64,000 nucleotides of DNA from an uncultured Clostridia bacterium (GTDB taxonomy: Bacteria > Bacillota > Clostridia > Christensenellales > Borkfalkiaceae): the NCBI GenBank assembly GCA_944372575.1, contig CALVZS010000009.1:1-64000 (forward strand), given 5' to 3'. Each line of letters opens with the position of its first letter. Position 1 is the first letter of the stretch. This document shows, in pieces, positions 56,491 through 64,000 of the stretch. The notes beneath the pieces are model-generated. The model saw only the letters and a list, made by a program, of their open reading frames with translations, searched no databases and was not told where the DNA came from. The translations under genes and the position numbers were made by a program.

Positions 56491-56785
56491 AAAGGGTTCA
56501 CACTTTTTCTTTCAAACTGATGAAAGAAAAAGTCGTGAGATTGAGAGACAACCCGCGGGTACGCCGCAAACGGCTGACTGCCGGTTTTCCTTGCCGCTTT
56601 ATGATAGCAAGGGCGTCTCTCCTTGTGGCTTCCGATCCACGCCTCTCCATTGGAAGGGGAGGGCAGGACGGGACAGCTCCAAAACGCGTCGGCGCAAGAC
56701 GCGGCTCTTTTTGTACAAGATTTTACGCTGTGTTCACGCTTTTTTCGGACGGAGAAAAGATTGCGGATACGCAAGAGGAATGACC
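56491..56785. other. Intergenic region with a 13-bp inverted repeat
   Basis: No gene identified in about 295 nt. It starts with a perfect repeat ACTTTTTCTTTCA (56502-56514) / TGAAAGAAAAAGT (56521-56533), a probable argS terminator-like hairpin. The rest (56560-56740) has composition and codon structure unlike its neighbours and could be a decayed insertion, but no recognisable element remains. Confidence 0.4.
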
Positions 56786-57436
56786 ATGCTCAAAGCAGTA
56801 TTTTTTGATCTGGACGGGACGCTGCTCAATACGATCCCCGATATTCAGGCGTGCGTGAACGCCTCGCTGGAAAAATTCGGCTACCCCGCCATCGACGAGG
56901 CGCATACAAAGGCGTACGTCGGTGACGGCGCCAGGTCGCTCGTTGAGCGGGCGCTCCCCGCAGACTGTCCCGACACGGACAGGGTGTATGAGGACTTCCG
57001 CACGCGCTTTGCCGCCGACCCGTCCGAGCGCACCCGCCTCTATCCGGACGAACTTGCGGTGCTCTCCGCGCTCCGGGAGCGGGGGCTGAAGCTCGCCGTC
57101 ATCACCAACAAGCCGCAGGACGCCGCCGGGGCGGTGCTGAAAAAGTTCTTCCCCGCGGGGACGTTCGGCTTTGTCGGCGGCGATACGGGGATGTTCCCCT
57201 GCAAGCCCGATCCCTCGCTCGCGCGCTATGCCGCACTGAAGCTGCGCCTCCCGCCCGCCGAGTGCGCCTTCGTGGGGGACGGCGAACCGGATGCGCTTGT
57301 CGCCCGCAACGCGGGGATGCAGGGCATCAGCGTGCTGTGGGGCTACCGCACCCGCGAACAGCTTGCGGCGGCGGGCGCCTCCCTCTTTGCCGAAGATTTC
57401 CCGTCCCTCCAAAAAATTCTTGAAAAACTTTCCTGA
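56786..57436 (+). CDS. HAD-IA phosphatase, phosphoglycolate phosphatase-like
   Basis: 216 residues. Motif I VFFDLDGTLLNTIPDIQ (nucleophile Asp8), TNKPQDA (motif II), Lys in CKPDPS, motif IV FVGDGEPDALVARNAGM. It belongs to the Gph/PPase family that clears phosphoglycolate or similar by-products. Start 86 uses ATG 56786, with GAGG 7 nt upstream; ATG 56780 is an alternative. A second, distinct HAD-IA enzyme lies at 191-838. Confidence 0.88.
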   Translation: MLKAVFFDLDGTLLNTIPDIQACVNASLEKFGYPAIDEAHTKAYVGDGARSLVERALPADCPDTDRVYEDFRTRFAADPSERTRLYPDELAVLSALRERGLKLAVITNKPQDAAGAVLKKFFPAGTFGFVGGDTGMFPCKPDPSLARYAALKLRLPPAECAFVGDGEPDALVARNAGMQGISVLWGYRTREQLAAAGASLFAEDFPSLQKILEKLS

Positions 57437-57507
57437 AAACTATTGATATTCAGTCTCATTTATGCTATAATACAGATACAGGAAAAATTTGAAAGGAGAT
57501 AAGATTT

Positions 57508-58032
57508 ATGAAGAGATGTACGGTTTGCGGCGAGATCGTCGCGGATGATGTGATGGAATGCCCTGTCTGCCATGCAAAGACCTTTGTTCCCGTGGAGGAG
57601 AAGGCGTTTGCGTGCGAGCACCACGTCGGCGACGGCGTTGTGGAGGACAAGGAGGTCATGGAGGGGCTGCGCGCCAACTTCACGGGCGAATGCACCGAGG
57701 TCGGCATGTATCTTGCGATGGCACGCGTTGCCGAGCGCGAGGGCTATCCCGAGATCGCGGAGGCATACAAGCGCTATGCGTATGAGGAAGCGGAGCACGC
57801 ATCCAAGTTCGCGGAGCTTCTGGGCGAGGTCGTGACGTCCTCCACGCAGAAGAACCTGGAGATGCGCGCCGCTGCCGAGGCGGGCGCCTGCGAGGGCAAG
57901 CTTATGCTTGCAAAGCGCGCCAAGGAGCTGGGCTACGATGCCGTTCACGACACCGTGCATGAGATGGCAAAGGACGAAGCGCGCCACGGCGCAGGATTCA
58001 AGGGTCTTCTCAAGAGATATTTCGGCAAGTAA
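57508..58032 (+). CDS. Reverse rubrerythrin (NADH peroxidase-type)
   Basis: 174 residues. The rubredoxin-like Fe(Cys)4 domain is at the N-terminus (CTVCGEI…CPVCHAK, Cys4/7/18/21) and the ferritin-like diiron domain follows ([53 protein letters not shown] … [10 protein letters not shown]), the 'reverse' order of Clostridium acetobutylicum RevRbr, which reduces H2O2 in anaerobes. Promoter TTGATA-N17-TATAAT; ribosome binding site GAAAGGAGAT. Strong terminator after it. Supports an oxygen-sensitive anaerobe. Confidence 0.93.
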   Translation: MKRCTVCGEIVADDVMECPVCHAKTFVPVEEKAFACEHHVGDGVVEDKEVMEGLRANFTGECTEVGMYLAMARVAEREGYPEIAEAYKRYAYEEAEHASKFAELLGEVVTSSTQKNLEMRAAAEAGACEGKLMLAKRAKELGYDAVHDTVHEMAKDEARHGAGFKGLLKRYFGK

Positions 58033-58047
58033 GATCGGAAAAGAAGA

Positions 58048-58077
58048 GGGGGACGGGCGCTGCCCGTCCCCCTTTTT
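58048..58077 (+). terminator. Terminator after rubrerythrin
   Basis: Perfect 11-bp stem GGGGGACGGGC / GCCCGTCCCCC with a GCT loop, then TTTTT. Confidence 0.92.
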
Positions 58078-58102
58078 GCCGTCCGGAATTTTGCATCACG
58101 TC

Positions 58103-58131
58103 TTGACAGGGTGCGGGCGGTATGTTATACT
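58103..58131 (+). promoter_or_regulatory. beta-galactosidase promoter
   Basis: TTGACA (58103-58108), 17-nt spacer, TATACT (58126-58131). The leader is about 45 nt and AAGGAG precedes ATG. Confidence 0.82.
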
Positions 58132-58181
58132 GGAAAGGGTCTGGCGGGCAGCGCCGGACGAGATTGACAAGGAGAAAAAAT

Positions 58182-60128
58182 ATGGAACGCAAGATCTATA
58201 TAGGCGCAGCGTACTATCCCGAAGTCTGGCCGGAGAGCGAAGTGGAACAGGATATCGCGCGCATGAAGGCGGCGGGCGTCAACGTTGTCCGCGTGGCGGA
58301 GTTCGCCTGGGGAAAAATGGAGCCGGAGGAGGGTGTGTTCGACCTCGGCTGGCTGGAGTGCGCCGTCGACAAACTCACCGCGGCGGGCATCGGCGTCATC
58401 ATGTGTACGCCCACCTGTACGCCGCCCAGATGGCTGCTCGACAAGTATCCCGAGACGCGCATCGTCTATGCGGACGGAACGCGCACGCAGGTGTTCTCGC
58501 GCTGTCATCCCTGTAAGACGTCCTCCGTCATGCGGGAAAAGAACCGCATCATCACGCAGAAACTTGCCGAGGCGTTCGGAAAAAAGAAGGGGGTCATCGG
58601 CTGGCAGATCGACAATGAGATCTTCCCCTACAACGAGGGGTGCTATTGCGAGAACTGTCAGAAGAAGTTCAGAATGTACCTGAAAGACAGGTACGGCACG
58701 CCTGAAAACCTCAACGAAAAGTGGAAGACGGCGCGCTGGTCGCTGGAATACAAGTCGTTTGACGACGTCATCCCGCCCGTGCGCGGCAGGTGGGAACACC
58801 CCTCGCTGCAGACGGAGTGGATCCGCTTCCACTGCGAGAACATCGTATCCTATGTCAACGAGCAGGCACAGATCCTGCATCGATATACCGATGCGCCCGT
58901 GGGAACGGACATGATGGCGACCAACTTGCTCGGCTACTATGATCTCAACGAAAAGCTGGACGTCATACAGTTCAACCATTACGAGCCCGCCCGCGATCTG
59001 CCCCGCACAGCGTTCTCCTACGACTTCCTGCGTCCGATCAAGGATGCGCCTTTCTGGGTCACGGAGACGCAGGTGGGCTGGAACGGCAGCACCTTTGCAA
59101 ACTGCGGCTTCCGTCCCGAGGGCAGCTGCTACGTCAATACCTGGCTGCCCGTCGCAAAGGGGGCGGAGATGGTGGAATACTGGCTGTTCCGCGCCCACCC
59201 CAACGGGCATGAACTGGCGCACGGCGCGCTGTACAACACGGCGGGCAGGGCGTACCGCGTCACGCAGGAGGTCGCCCGCGCCGCAAAGGAATTTGAAAAA
59301 TGCGCCTCCTTCCTTCTGAAGAGCCGCGTGCAGAGCAGGATCGCGCTGCACTACTCTTCCGCGGTGGTCAAGGCGGCGGAGTATGCGCCCATGGTGCAGG
59401 ACTTCAACTACCGTGAACTGCTCATCGAGCGCTTCCACAGGCCGCTGCGCCGCCACAATGTGGATGTCATCGACACGGCACATTCCCTTGACGGCTATGA
59501 AGTGCTCATCTCGCCCTTCCTGTTCACGGCGGAGGAGAACGGCCTGCCCGCGCGCATCGCGCAGTGGGTACAGGAGGGCGGTACATGGATCGTGGGGCCG
59601 ATGTCTGACATCATGACGGACTATGCGAGCAAATATACGGACAAGCCGCACAGCTTCCTGGAGGAGCTGGCGGGCGTGTATGAGACGTACGATTTGCCCG
59701 TGGGCAACGGAGAGTACCGCGTGCGCTGGACGGACGGCGACGTCGATGCCCTCGATACCTGTTTTGCGGCGTACGAACTGCGGGGCGCAAGGGCGCTCGC
59801 CGTGTATGAGAACGGCGAATTTGCGGGCCTTCCCGCCGTCACGGAAAACAGGGTCGGAAAGGGCAGGGTCATTGTGCTGGGCGGTGCTCCCACGGCGCAG
59901 GCGCTGCTGCGCCTGGTGGGACTGCCTCCCGTGGCGCAGGCGAGCGAGAACGTCGCGCTTATCGGGCGCAGCGGCAAAGAGAACGGCATCATCGCCGTTG
60001 AGACGGAGCGCCGGGCGGGCGAGCTCATGCTGGAAGGGGATTATGTCGATCTCATCAGCGGGGAGAAATACGCCGGCCGGACAGAACTTGCGCCCTATTC
60101 GGTGCTGGTTCTCAAAAGACAGAACTGA
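58182..60128 (+). CDS. GH42 beta-galactosidase
   Basis: 648 residues, cytoplasmic (no signal peptide). TIM-barrel start IGAAYYPEVWPESEVEQDIARMKAAGVNVVRVAEFAWGKMEP, acid/base Glu146 (GWQIDNEIFPYNEG), nucleophile Glu295 (FWVTETQVGWNG), and a zinc cluster with CHPCK (109-112) and CYCENCQKK (154-162). The trimerisation and C-terminal beta domains follow. Hydrolyses beta-galactosides, often milk or plant oligosaccharides. No transporter gene is adjacent; the orphan MsmK ATPase at 35 kb could serve a distant importer. Confidence 0.93.
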   Translation: MERKIYIGAAYYPEVWPESEVEQDIARMKAAGVNVVRVAEFAWGKMEPEEGVFDLGWLECAVDKLTAAGIGVIMCTPTCTPPRWLLDKYPETRIVYADGTRTQVFSRCHPCKTSSVMREKNRIITQKLAEAFGKKKGVIGWQIDNEIFPYNEGCYCENCQKKFRMYLKDRYGTPENLNEKWKTARWSLEYKSFDDVIPPVRGRWEHPSLQTEWIRFHCENIVSYVNEQAQILHRYTDAPVGTDMMATNLLGYYDLNEKLDVIQFNHYEPARDLPRTAFSYDFLRPIKDAPFWVTETQVGWNGSTFANCGFRPEGSCYVNTWLPVAKGAEMVEYWLFRAHPNGHELAHGALYNTAGRAYRVTQEVARAAKEFEKCASFLLKSRVQSRIALHYSSAVVKAAEYAPMVQDFNYRELLIERFHRPLRRHNVDVIDTAHSLDGYEVLISPFLFTAEENGLPARIAQWVQEGGTWIVGPMSDIMTDYASKYTDKPHSFLEELAGVYETYDLPVGNGEYRVRWTDGDVDALDTCFAAYELRGARALAVYENGEFAGLPAVTENRVGKGRVIVLGGAPTAQALLRLVGLPPVAQASENVALIGRSGKENGIIAVETERRAGELMLEGDYVDLISGEKYAGRTELAPYSVLVLKRQN

Positions 60129-60138
60129 AAAGCATTCC

Positions 60139-60166
60139 CCGCCCCGCGCCGTTCGGCGCGGGGCGG
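60139..60166 (+). terminator. Terminator of the beta-galactosidase gene
   Basis: Perfect 13-bp stem CCGCCCCGCGCCG (60139-60151) / CGGCGCGGGGCGG (60154-60166), loop TT. Confidence 0.7.
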
Positions 60167-60209
60167 ATGTTTCAAAAATGGCCGTCGGGACATGGCTTTT
60201 TTGTGCGGT

Positions 60210-60243
60210 ACAGAGCCCCGCGGCAAATGCCGCGGGGCTCTGT
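60210..60243. repeat. 16-bp palindrome of the GCCCCGCGGCA terminator family
   Basis: Perfect arms 60210-60225 and 60228-60243, loop AA. The inner GCCCCGCGGCA/TGCCGCGGGGC stem matches those at 32182 and 42369. No clear T-run on either strand. Confidence 0.6.
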
Positions 60244-60260
60244 AAAAAATATTGGAGAGT

Positions 60261-60379
60261 AAAAAGCGTTTGCGGCTGGGGCCGCGTCCGCTTTCCGGCG
60301 AATGGCAGGAAGGACGTTCCCGTCCTTCGCTCCCCCGATGGCGGCACCCTGCCGCCCGGAACGGTTTCCCCCGTTCGCA
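60261..60379 (-). ncRNA. Candidate small RNA with three tandem hairpins
   Basis: Minus strand: promoter TTGCAT (60408-60413), 17-nt spacer, TATAAT (60385-60390), predicting a start near 60379. The RNA would fold as three successive perfect hairpins: 60359-60364/60371-60376, 60340-60346/60350-60356 and 60309-60316/60321-60328, with G-rich, GGA-containing loops, then a terminator (GCG…GCGGC…GCCGC…CGC over 60266-60291) followed by TTTTT ending near 60261. About 119 nt, no ORF. The loops could bind CsrA-like proteins or C-rich RNA; neither is proven. Confidence 0.5.
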
Positions 60380-60505
60380 CTCTTATTATATGTTTTCGCC
60401 CGGAAAAATGCAACCTACTCTTTCAAAATCGCGCTCTATCCGCAAGATTCGTGCAAGTAGAGTTTGTTTTTCACACTCTACTCACGGTAGAGGCGTGCAA
60501 ACCCG

Positions 60506-60534
60506 TTGACAATGGGCGGTAAAACGGGTATAAT
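60506..60534 (+). promoter_or_regulatory. Promoter of the XRE gene, -10 six nt before ATG
   Basis: TTGACA (60506-60511), 17-nt spacer, TATAAT (60529-60534); ATG at 60541 sits at the expected transcription start. Confidence 0.82.
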
Positions 60535-60540
60535 GGAGAT

Positions 60541-61188
60541 ATGGAAGAGGATGTCCTTGCCGTCACCATCGGAAAAAACATCATGCGCCTGAGGCGCATG
60601 GCGAATATGACGCAGCTCGAACTTGCCGAAAAGATCAACTATTCGGACAAGTCGGTCTCCAAGTGGGAACAGGGGAACGGCATCCCCGATGTCCGGATCC
60701 TGGTGCAGCTTGCCGATCTGTTCAACGTCACGGTGGACGATCTGGTGCGCGAGCATACCCAGACGGCCGTCATGCCCAAGAAGACGCGGCTTTTGCGGCG
60801 CATCGTGACGATGGTGCTGTCCGTGGGGCTTTGTTGGCTTGTCGCCGTCGTCTGCTTTGTGTTCATCGGCATCGGTGCGCCCGCGGTGGAGGATATCTGG
60901 CTGGCGTTCGTCTATGCCGTCCCCGCATCCGCCATCGTCACGCTCGTCTTTGCGTGCGTCTGGAAGTATCGCTGGGTGCGCATCGTGTCCATCACCGTGC
61001 TCATCTGGACGGTGCTTGCCTGCATCCACCTCACCGCGCTTGCGTGCGGCGTCGATACGAGTGCGATCCCCGTCGCATACGTCTATCTCATCGGCGTACC
61101 GCTGCAGGTGCTTGCCGTACTCTTTTTTTCGCCCTGGAAACGGGTGCATCTCTCGGCGCGGCACAACCGGCCCGGAGAAGATCAGTAA
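60541..61188 (+). CDS. XRE-family membrane-bound transcriptional regulator
   Basis: 215 residues. N-terminal HTH_3 (IGKNIMRLRRMANMTQLELAEKINYSDKSVSKWEQGNGIPDVRILVQLADLFNVTVDDLV, about 10-70), then four membrane helices (85-200). This class often senses envelope state or regulates neighbouring membrane genes, such as the one just downstream. The mRNA seems leaderless. Confidence 0.88.
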   Translation: MEEDVLAVTIGKNIMRLRRMANMTQLELAEKINYSDKSVSKWEQGNGIPDVRILVQLADLFNVTVDDLVREHTQTAVMPKKTRLLRRIVTMVLSVGLCWLVAVVCFVFIGIGAPAVEDIWLAFVYAVPASAIVTLVFACVWKYRWVRIVSITVLIWTVLACIHLTALACGVDTSAIPVAYVYLIGVPLQVLAVLFFSPWKRVHLSARHNRPGEDQ

Positions 61189-61191
61189 AGA

Positions 61192-61228
61192 ACGCGTACC
61201 CGTATCCGGCGGGTACGCGTGCGCTGTT
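61192..61228 (+). terminator. Attenuator-like hairpin between the XRE and membrane-protein genes
   Basis: 11-bp stem ACGCGTACCCG (61192-61202) / CGGGTACGCGT (61210-61220), then GCGCTGTTTT. Confidence 0.6.
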
Positions 61229-61248
61229 TTATGATATACGGAGGTAAT

Positions 61249-62334
61249 ATGAAAATCGTACCCCTGCCCGCGGAGCAGACGGCGCGCGAAAAAAAGGCGC
61301 GTGCGCTCAAGGCGCTCTCCCGCGGATATAACGGCTGCCTTCTGGGGTTTGCCATTGCCGCCATCGCCTGCCTCATCGGTCTGCTCATTGCCGTCATTAT
61401 GCTGGAGACGGGCGATCCCGCGCCGGAGCGCAGGTCGCTGCTCTATCTGCTCACGGGCTGTTTTGCGGGCGGCGCCGTGCTGTTCGCACTCGCTTCCCTG
61501 CTGTTCGGCCGGGCAGCGCAGGAGGCCGCCAAGACGCATCTCGATTTCCTCGAGCGCTGCTGCGGCGAGGAATGTTTCTTTGTCGGCGAGGGGACGATCG
61601 CCTCGTTCGAGGACGGCGCGCTCGTCATCCGTCCGGAAAAAGATTTCAAAAAAACCATCCGCATCCCGTATGCGGAGATCAAATTTCACTCCGTCTGCAC
61701 GCGCAGCCGGCCGCAGGAGAGGGGGACGTGGAGTGTCGTCATCGAGATGCCCGCGCACTATGTCATGAAGAAGGGGGACTCTCCGCGCGCCCTGGTGGAG
61801 ACGGACGGCAAGGAGCGGCTCTATCGCACGCTGGAACGCCGCGGATTGACGCTGCGCGGGGAAAAACCGCCGCGCGGCGGAGAGAAGCGCCGCAACGTCC
61901 GCTTCCGTGCGCGCACCAGGTTTCTGCTCCCCGATGAAAGGCGGCGCCGCCGCAGCCTTATTTCGGCGTGCGTCGGCATCGCCGTGACGGTCGCGGGCGC
62001 CCTCGTCGCGATCTTCTGGCGTGACTTCATGTTCATCGGGATCCTGCTCAGCGTATTCGGCGTCTTTTTCGCCATCCGTTCCCTCATCGGGTTTGCAAGG
62101 GCGAGGGGGATGCTTGCCTTCTATGACGAGGGGATCTATTGGCGGGAGAGCGGCCGTGCCGAGAGTGATCGTTTCTTTTTAAAGTGGGAGGAACTGATCG
62201 GCGTGTCCGTTGAAACGATCGAGGGAAAGAACTATATTGCCGCCGAGTGCGATTACGGCAGTTACCACATTCCCGAAGTCGTCGGGGCGCTCGACTATCT
62301 TAAAGAGTTCCGTCCCGGGCTGGTTCGGGAATAA
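61249..62334 (+). CDS. Membrane protein with YcxB-like domains, unknown
   Basis: 361 residues. Two hydrophobic pairs (about 25-80 and 235-285), and two soluble PH-like segments (EKDFKKTIRIPYAEIKFHSVCTRSR and AESDRFFLKWEELIGVSVETIEGKNYIAAECDYGSYHIPEVV) similar to YcxB-like C-terminal domains. Ribosome binding site GGAGGT. Sits between the XRE gene and mcsA, the place where ctsR occurs in Bacillus. Confidence 0.6.
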   Translation: MKIVPLPAEQTAREKKARALKALSRGYNGCLLGFAIAAIACLIGLLIAVIMLETGDPAPERRSLLYLLTGCFAGGAVLFALASLLFGRAAQEAAKTHLDFLERCCGEECFFVGEGTIASFEDGALVIRPEKDFKKTIRIPYAEIKFHSVCTRSRPQERGTWSVVIEMPAHYVMKKGDSPRALVETDGKERLYRTLERRGLTLRGEKPPRGGEKRRNVRFRARTRFLLPDERRRRRSLISACVGIAVTVAGALVAIFWRDFMFIGILLSVFGVFFAIRSLIGFARARGMLAFYDEGIYWRESGRAESDRFFLKWEELIGVSVETIEGKNYIAAECDYGSYHIPEVVGALDYLKEFRPGLVRE

Positions 62335-62384
62335 GATGAGGCGTCCGGATTTCCCGGGCGCCGTCTGCGCGGAGGGACAGGGCG

Positions 62385-62867
62385 ATGCTCTGTGAAAACT
62401 GCGGGAAGCGTCCCGCACAAAAATTTATCCGGAATGTGGACGGGAAGGAGGTCGTCGTCGAACTCTGTCCCGTCTGTTTCCGTACACTTTATGCAAAAAA
62501 GCCGGGTACGACGTTCACCTCCCTCATGGGGACGCCCGCCCGCGAGGATGCCGCCTGCCCCGTCTGCGGGACGACGTTCGGCGAGTTCCGCCGCACCGGG
62601 CTTCTGGGATGCGCGGGGTGTTATGACGCCTTCCGCGAGGAACTCACCTCCGCCGTGCGCGGCATCCAGGGCAAGCTGCGGCACACGGGCAAACGTCCCG
62701 AGGCGCATACCGAGGAGGACTATGACCGGATGCGCGCCTACGTCTCACAGCGCGAGCTTCTGCGCGAACAGGCGGAGGAGGCGATGCGCCGCCACGATTT
62801 TGTCACGGCGCGCAGACTGCAGCAGGAGCTGCGGCGGCTCTCCTCGCGCGGGGAGGAGGTCAGATGA
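62385..62867 (+). CDS. mcsA: McsA, activator of protein-arginine kinase McsB
   Basis: 160 residues. Two zinc-binding Cys pairs (LCENCGKRP…LCPVCFRTL and ACPVCGTTF…GCAGCYDAF) and a C-terminal UvrB/C-type motif (RMRAYVSQRELLREQAEEAMRRHDFVTARRLQQELRRL). Activates McsB so that it marks proteins for ClpCP. Overlaps mcsB by 4 nt. Ribosome binding site GGAGGGAC. Confidence 0.93.
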   Translation: MLCENCGKRPAQKFIRNVDGKEVVVELCPVCFRTLYAKKPGTTFTSLMGTPAREDAACPVCGTTFGEFRRTGLLGCAGCYDAFREELTSAVRGIQGKLRHTGKRPEAHTEEDYDRMRAYVSQRELLREQAEEAMRRHDFVTARRLQQELRRLSSRGEEVR

Positions 62868-63919
62868 GCGGCATCCGTGAGACGTTTGAGAGCGTTGCCG
62901 TTTCCACACGGATGCGGCTGGCGCGCAATTTTGCGGACTATCCTTTCCCGGGCCGTCTGTTAAAGGACTCCCATGCCGAGGAACAGGCGCAGGAGATCGT
63001 CCGGCTCATTGCAAGCTCCCTCGCCAAGGTCGATCAGTTTACGCTCTATGAGATGAAAAACGTCTCCGATGAGCGCATGGCATATCTTCTGGAGCGCAAT
63101 CTTATCTCGCGCGATCTGGTGCGCAACCGCCGCATCTCGGCGGCGCTCATCTCCTCGGACGAGATCATCTCCGTCATGCTCAATGAGGAGGATCATGTCC
63201 GGGAACAGTATTTCATGCACGGCTTCGATCTTTCGCGCGCATGGGAGCGCATCACGGGGCTGGACGATGCGATCTCGGAGATCGTTCCCTTCGCGTTCGA
63301 TGAACAGTTCGGCTACCTCACCGCCTGTCCCACCAATCTCGGCACGGGGCTGCGCGCCTCGGTCATGCTCTTTCTTCCGGCGCTCTCCAGGCGGGGCGCA
63401 ATGGCGCGTGAGATTGTGCCGGAGCTTCTGCGCCTTGGGCTGACGGCGCGCGGCGCATACGGCGAGGGGAGCGGCGCCGAGGGGGATCTCTTTCAGGTCA
63501 GCAACGAGGTGACGCTCGGCGTCTCCGAAGAGGAGATCCTCTCCATTGTCGGCGATGCTGTGAACGCCACCGTCGAATCGGAACTTCTGGAGCGTTCGCG
63601 CATGAAGGCAGAGGGAGGCATGGAACTGCGCGACAGGATCTGCCGCGCCTACGGCGTGCTTACCAACTGCCGCCTTCTGGAGGAGCATGAATTTCTGCGC
63701 CTTTTGTCTGACATCAAGCTGGGGCTTGCACTCGGATATTTTTCGGACGGGAGCGAGGACGATGCATGGATGGGGGTATTGGATGAACTTGCCTCCGTGC
63801 TGCGCCCTGCCAACATCAATCGTCTCAACGGCGCCCCCCTCGATAAGCAGAGACAGGACGCCTACCGCGCCGAGTATGCGCGCACGGCGATCAGCGCCAT
63901 GCACCTGCAGGCGGAATAA
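62864..63919 (+). CDS. mcsB: Protein-arginine kinase McsB
   Basis: 351 residues of the phosphagen-kinase fold. N-terminal VAVSTRMRLARNFADYPFP, ISSDEIISVMLNEEDHVREQYFMHGF, CPTNLGTGLRASVMLFLPAL (nucleotide site) and GEGSGAEGDLFQVSNEVTLG match McsB. Phosphorylates Arg residues, making substrates visible to the ClpC N-domain. Followed by clpC 12 nt later. Confidence 0.95.
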   Translation: MSGIRETFESVAVSTRMRLARNFADYPFPGRLLKDSHAEEQAQEIVRLIASSLAKVDQFTLYEMKNVSDERMAYLLERNLISRDLVRNRRISAALISSDEIISVMLNEEDHVREQYFMHGFDLSRAWERITGLDDAISEIVPFAFDEQFGYLTACPTNLGTGLRASVMLFLPALSRRGAMAREIVPELLRLGLTARGAYGEGSGAEGDLFQVSNEVTLGVSEEEILSIVGDAVNATVESELLERSRMKAEGGMELRDRICRAYGVLTNCRLLEEHEFLRLLSDIKLGLALGYFSDGSEDDAWMGVLDELASVLRPANINRLNGAPLDKQRQDAYRAEYARTAISAMHLQAE

Positions 63920-63931
63920 CGGAGGGCTGAT

Positions 63932-64000
63932 ATGGATATGACGCACTATTCCGACCATCTCCGGCAGGCCGTAAAACTTGCCGGGGAGGCGGCACAGCAC
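63932..64000 (+). CDS. clpC: ClpC, ATP-dependent Clp protease ATPase (start only)
   Basis: Only 23 codons before the window ends: MDMTHYSDHLRQAVKLAGEA. Clp N-domain-like (…F.++..+A+..A…), and it follows mcsA-mcsB with ribosome binding site GGAGGG, the conserved position of clpC. No ATPase motif is visible here, so the call rests on gene order plus the N-terminus. Confidence 0.7.
   Translation, partial: MDMTHYSDHLRQAVKLAGEAAQH

Noticed and set aside
56491..56785. Decayed insertion element between argS and the HAD gene
   Set aside because: Composition is odd and there is a 13-bp inverted repeat, but no terminal repeats or transposase remnant can be shown.
58125..60413. 762-codon minus-strand frame opposite the beta-galactosidase gene
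   Set aside because: Antisense shadow of GH42 in GC-rich DNA; no family motif and no ribosome binding site.
1..64000. CRISPR arrays, rRNA or tRNA genes
   Set aside because: No regularly spaced direct repeats, no tRNA cloverleaf with T-loop GTTCRA context and no rRNA signatures were noticed by eye.

Overview
This window looks like a chromosomal segment of a Gram-positive, high-GC, low-oxygen Bacillota (Clostridia) genome. The lineage marks are plsX-rnc-smc-ftsY-ylxM-ffh-rpsP-khpA in one block, tig-clpP-clpX, RqcH, mcsA-mcsB-clpC, a SigB/RsbV/RsbW-type sigma locus, CotF-like small proteins and a rubrerythrin. A Christensenellales-like gut lineage would fit, but that is inference. Promoters are mostly textbook TTGACA-N17-TATAAT, and intergenic regions carry very GC-rich terminator hairpins.

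Layout. 1-5.9 kb is AT-richer accessory DNA: a HAD phosphatase, then a small putative integrative element (sigma-like HTH protein, HUH rolling-circle initiator, a 185-nt hyphenated palindrome, a small basic ORF and a large serine recombinase). 5.9-9.4 kb holds a lipoprotein and a secreted subtilase whose last 230 residues, a Hint (intein-like) module, have host-like GC while the protease part is AT-rich. 9.6-12.7 kb has citrate synthase, a lone MazF toxin and a cation-efflux transporter. 12.9-21.6 kb is the conserved housekeeping block (phospholipid acyltransfer, RNase III, chromosome condensation, protein targeting, ribosome). 21.6-27 kb has small unknowns, phosphoglucose isomerase, a flippase, a LysM protein and a Cys-rich protein. 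27-32 kb is protein quality control (RqcH, trigger factor, ClpP, ClpX). 32-38.6 kb has membrane proteins of unknown role, an MsmK-type ATPase, a His-rich heavy-metal exporter and HisC. 38.6-42.3 kb has an AraM-like protein lacking its metal ligands, an AraL-like phosphatase and the sigma locus. 42.4-44.6 kb is a redox-looking module: Rrf2 regulator, YwnB-like NAD(P)-binding protein and a SirTM-like sirtuin. 44.6-54.7 kb has a membrane protein, a PucR-type regulator with an S41 protease, DUF3343 plus a cysteine desulfurase, Nth, CotF-like proteins, a Wzz-like protein and YchF. 54.8-64 kb has ArgS, Gph, rubrerythrin, a GH42 beta-galactosidase, a candidate small RNA, an XRE regulator and the start of mcsA-mcsB-clpC.

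The most notable signals are: (i) the Rrf2/YwnB/SirTM module with near-identical dyad operators over two -35 boxes; (ii) the sigma locus encoding a second RsbW-like protein that has lost its ATP-binding residues; (iii) the composition break inside the subtilase-Hint gene; (iv) three genes whose ATG sits exactly 6 nt after a perfect -10 box, implying leaderless mRNAs; (v) a TTTTCCG motif filling the spacer of several promoters; and (vi) a minus-strand small-RNA gene candidate with three tandem hairpins at 60.26-60.38 kb.
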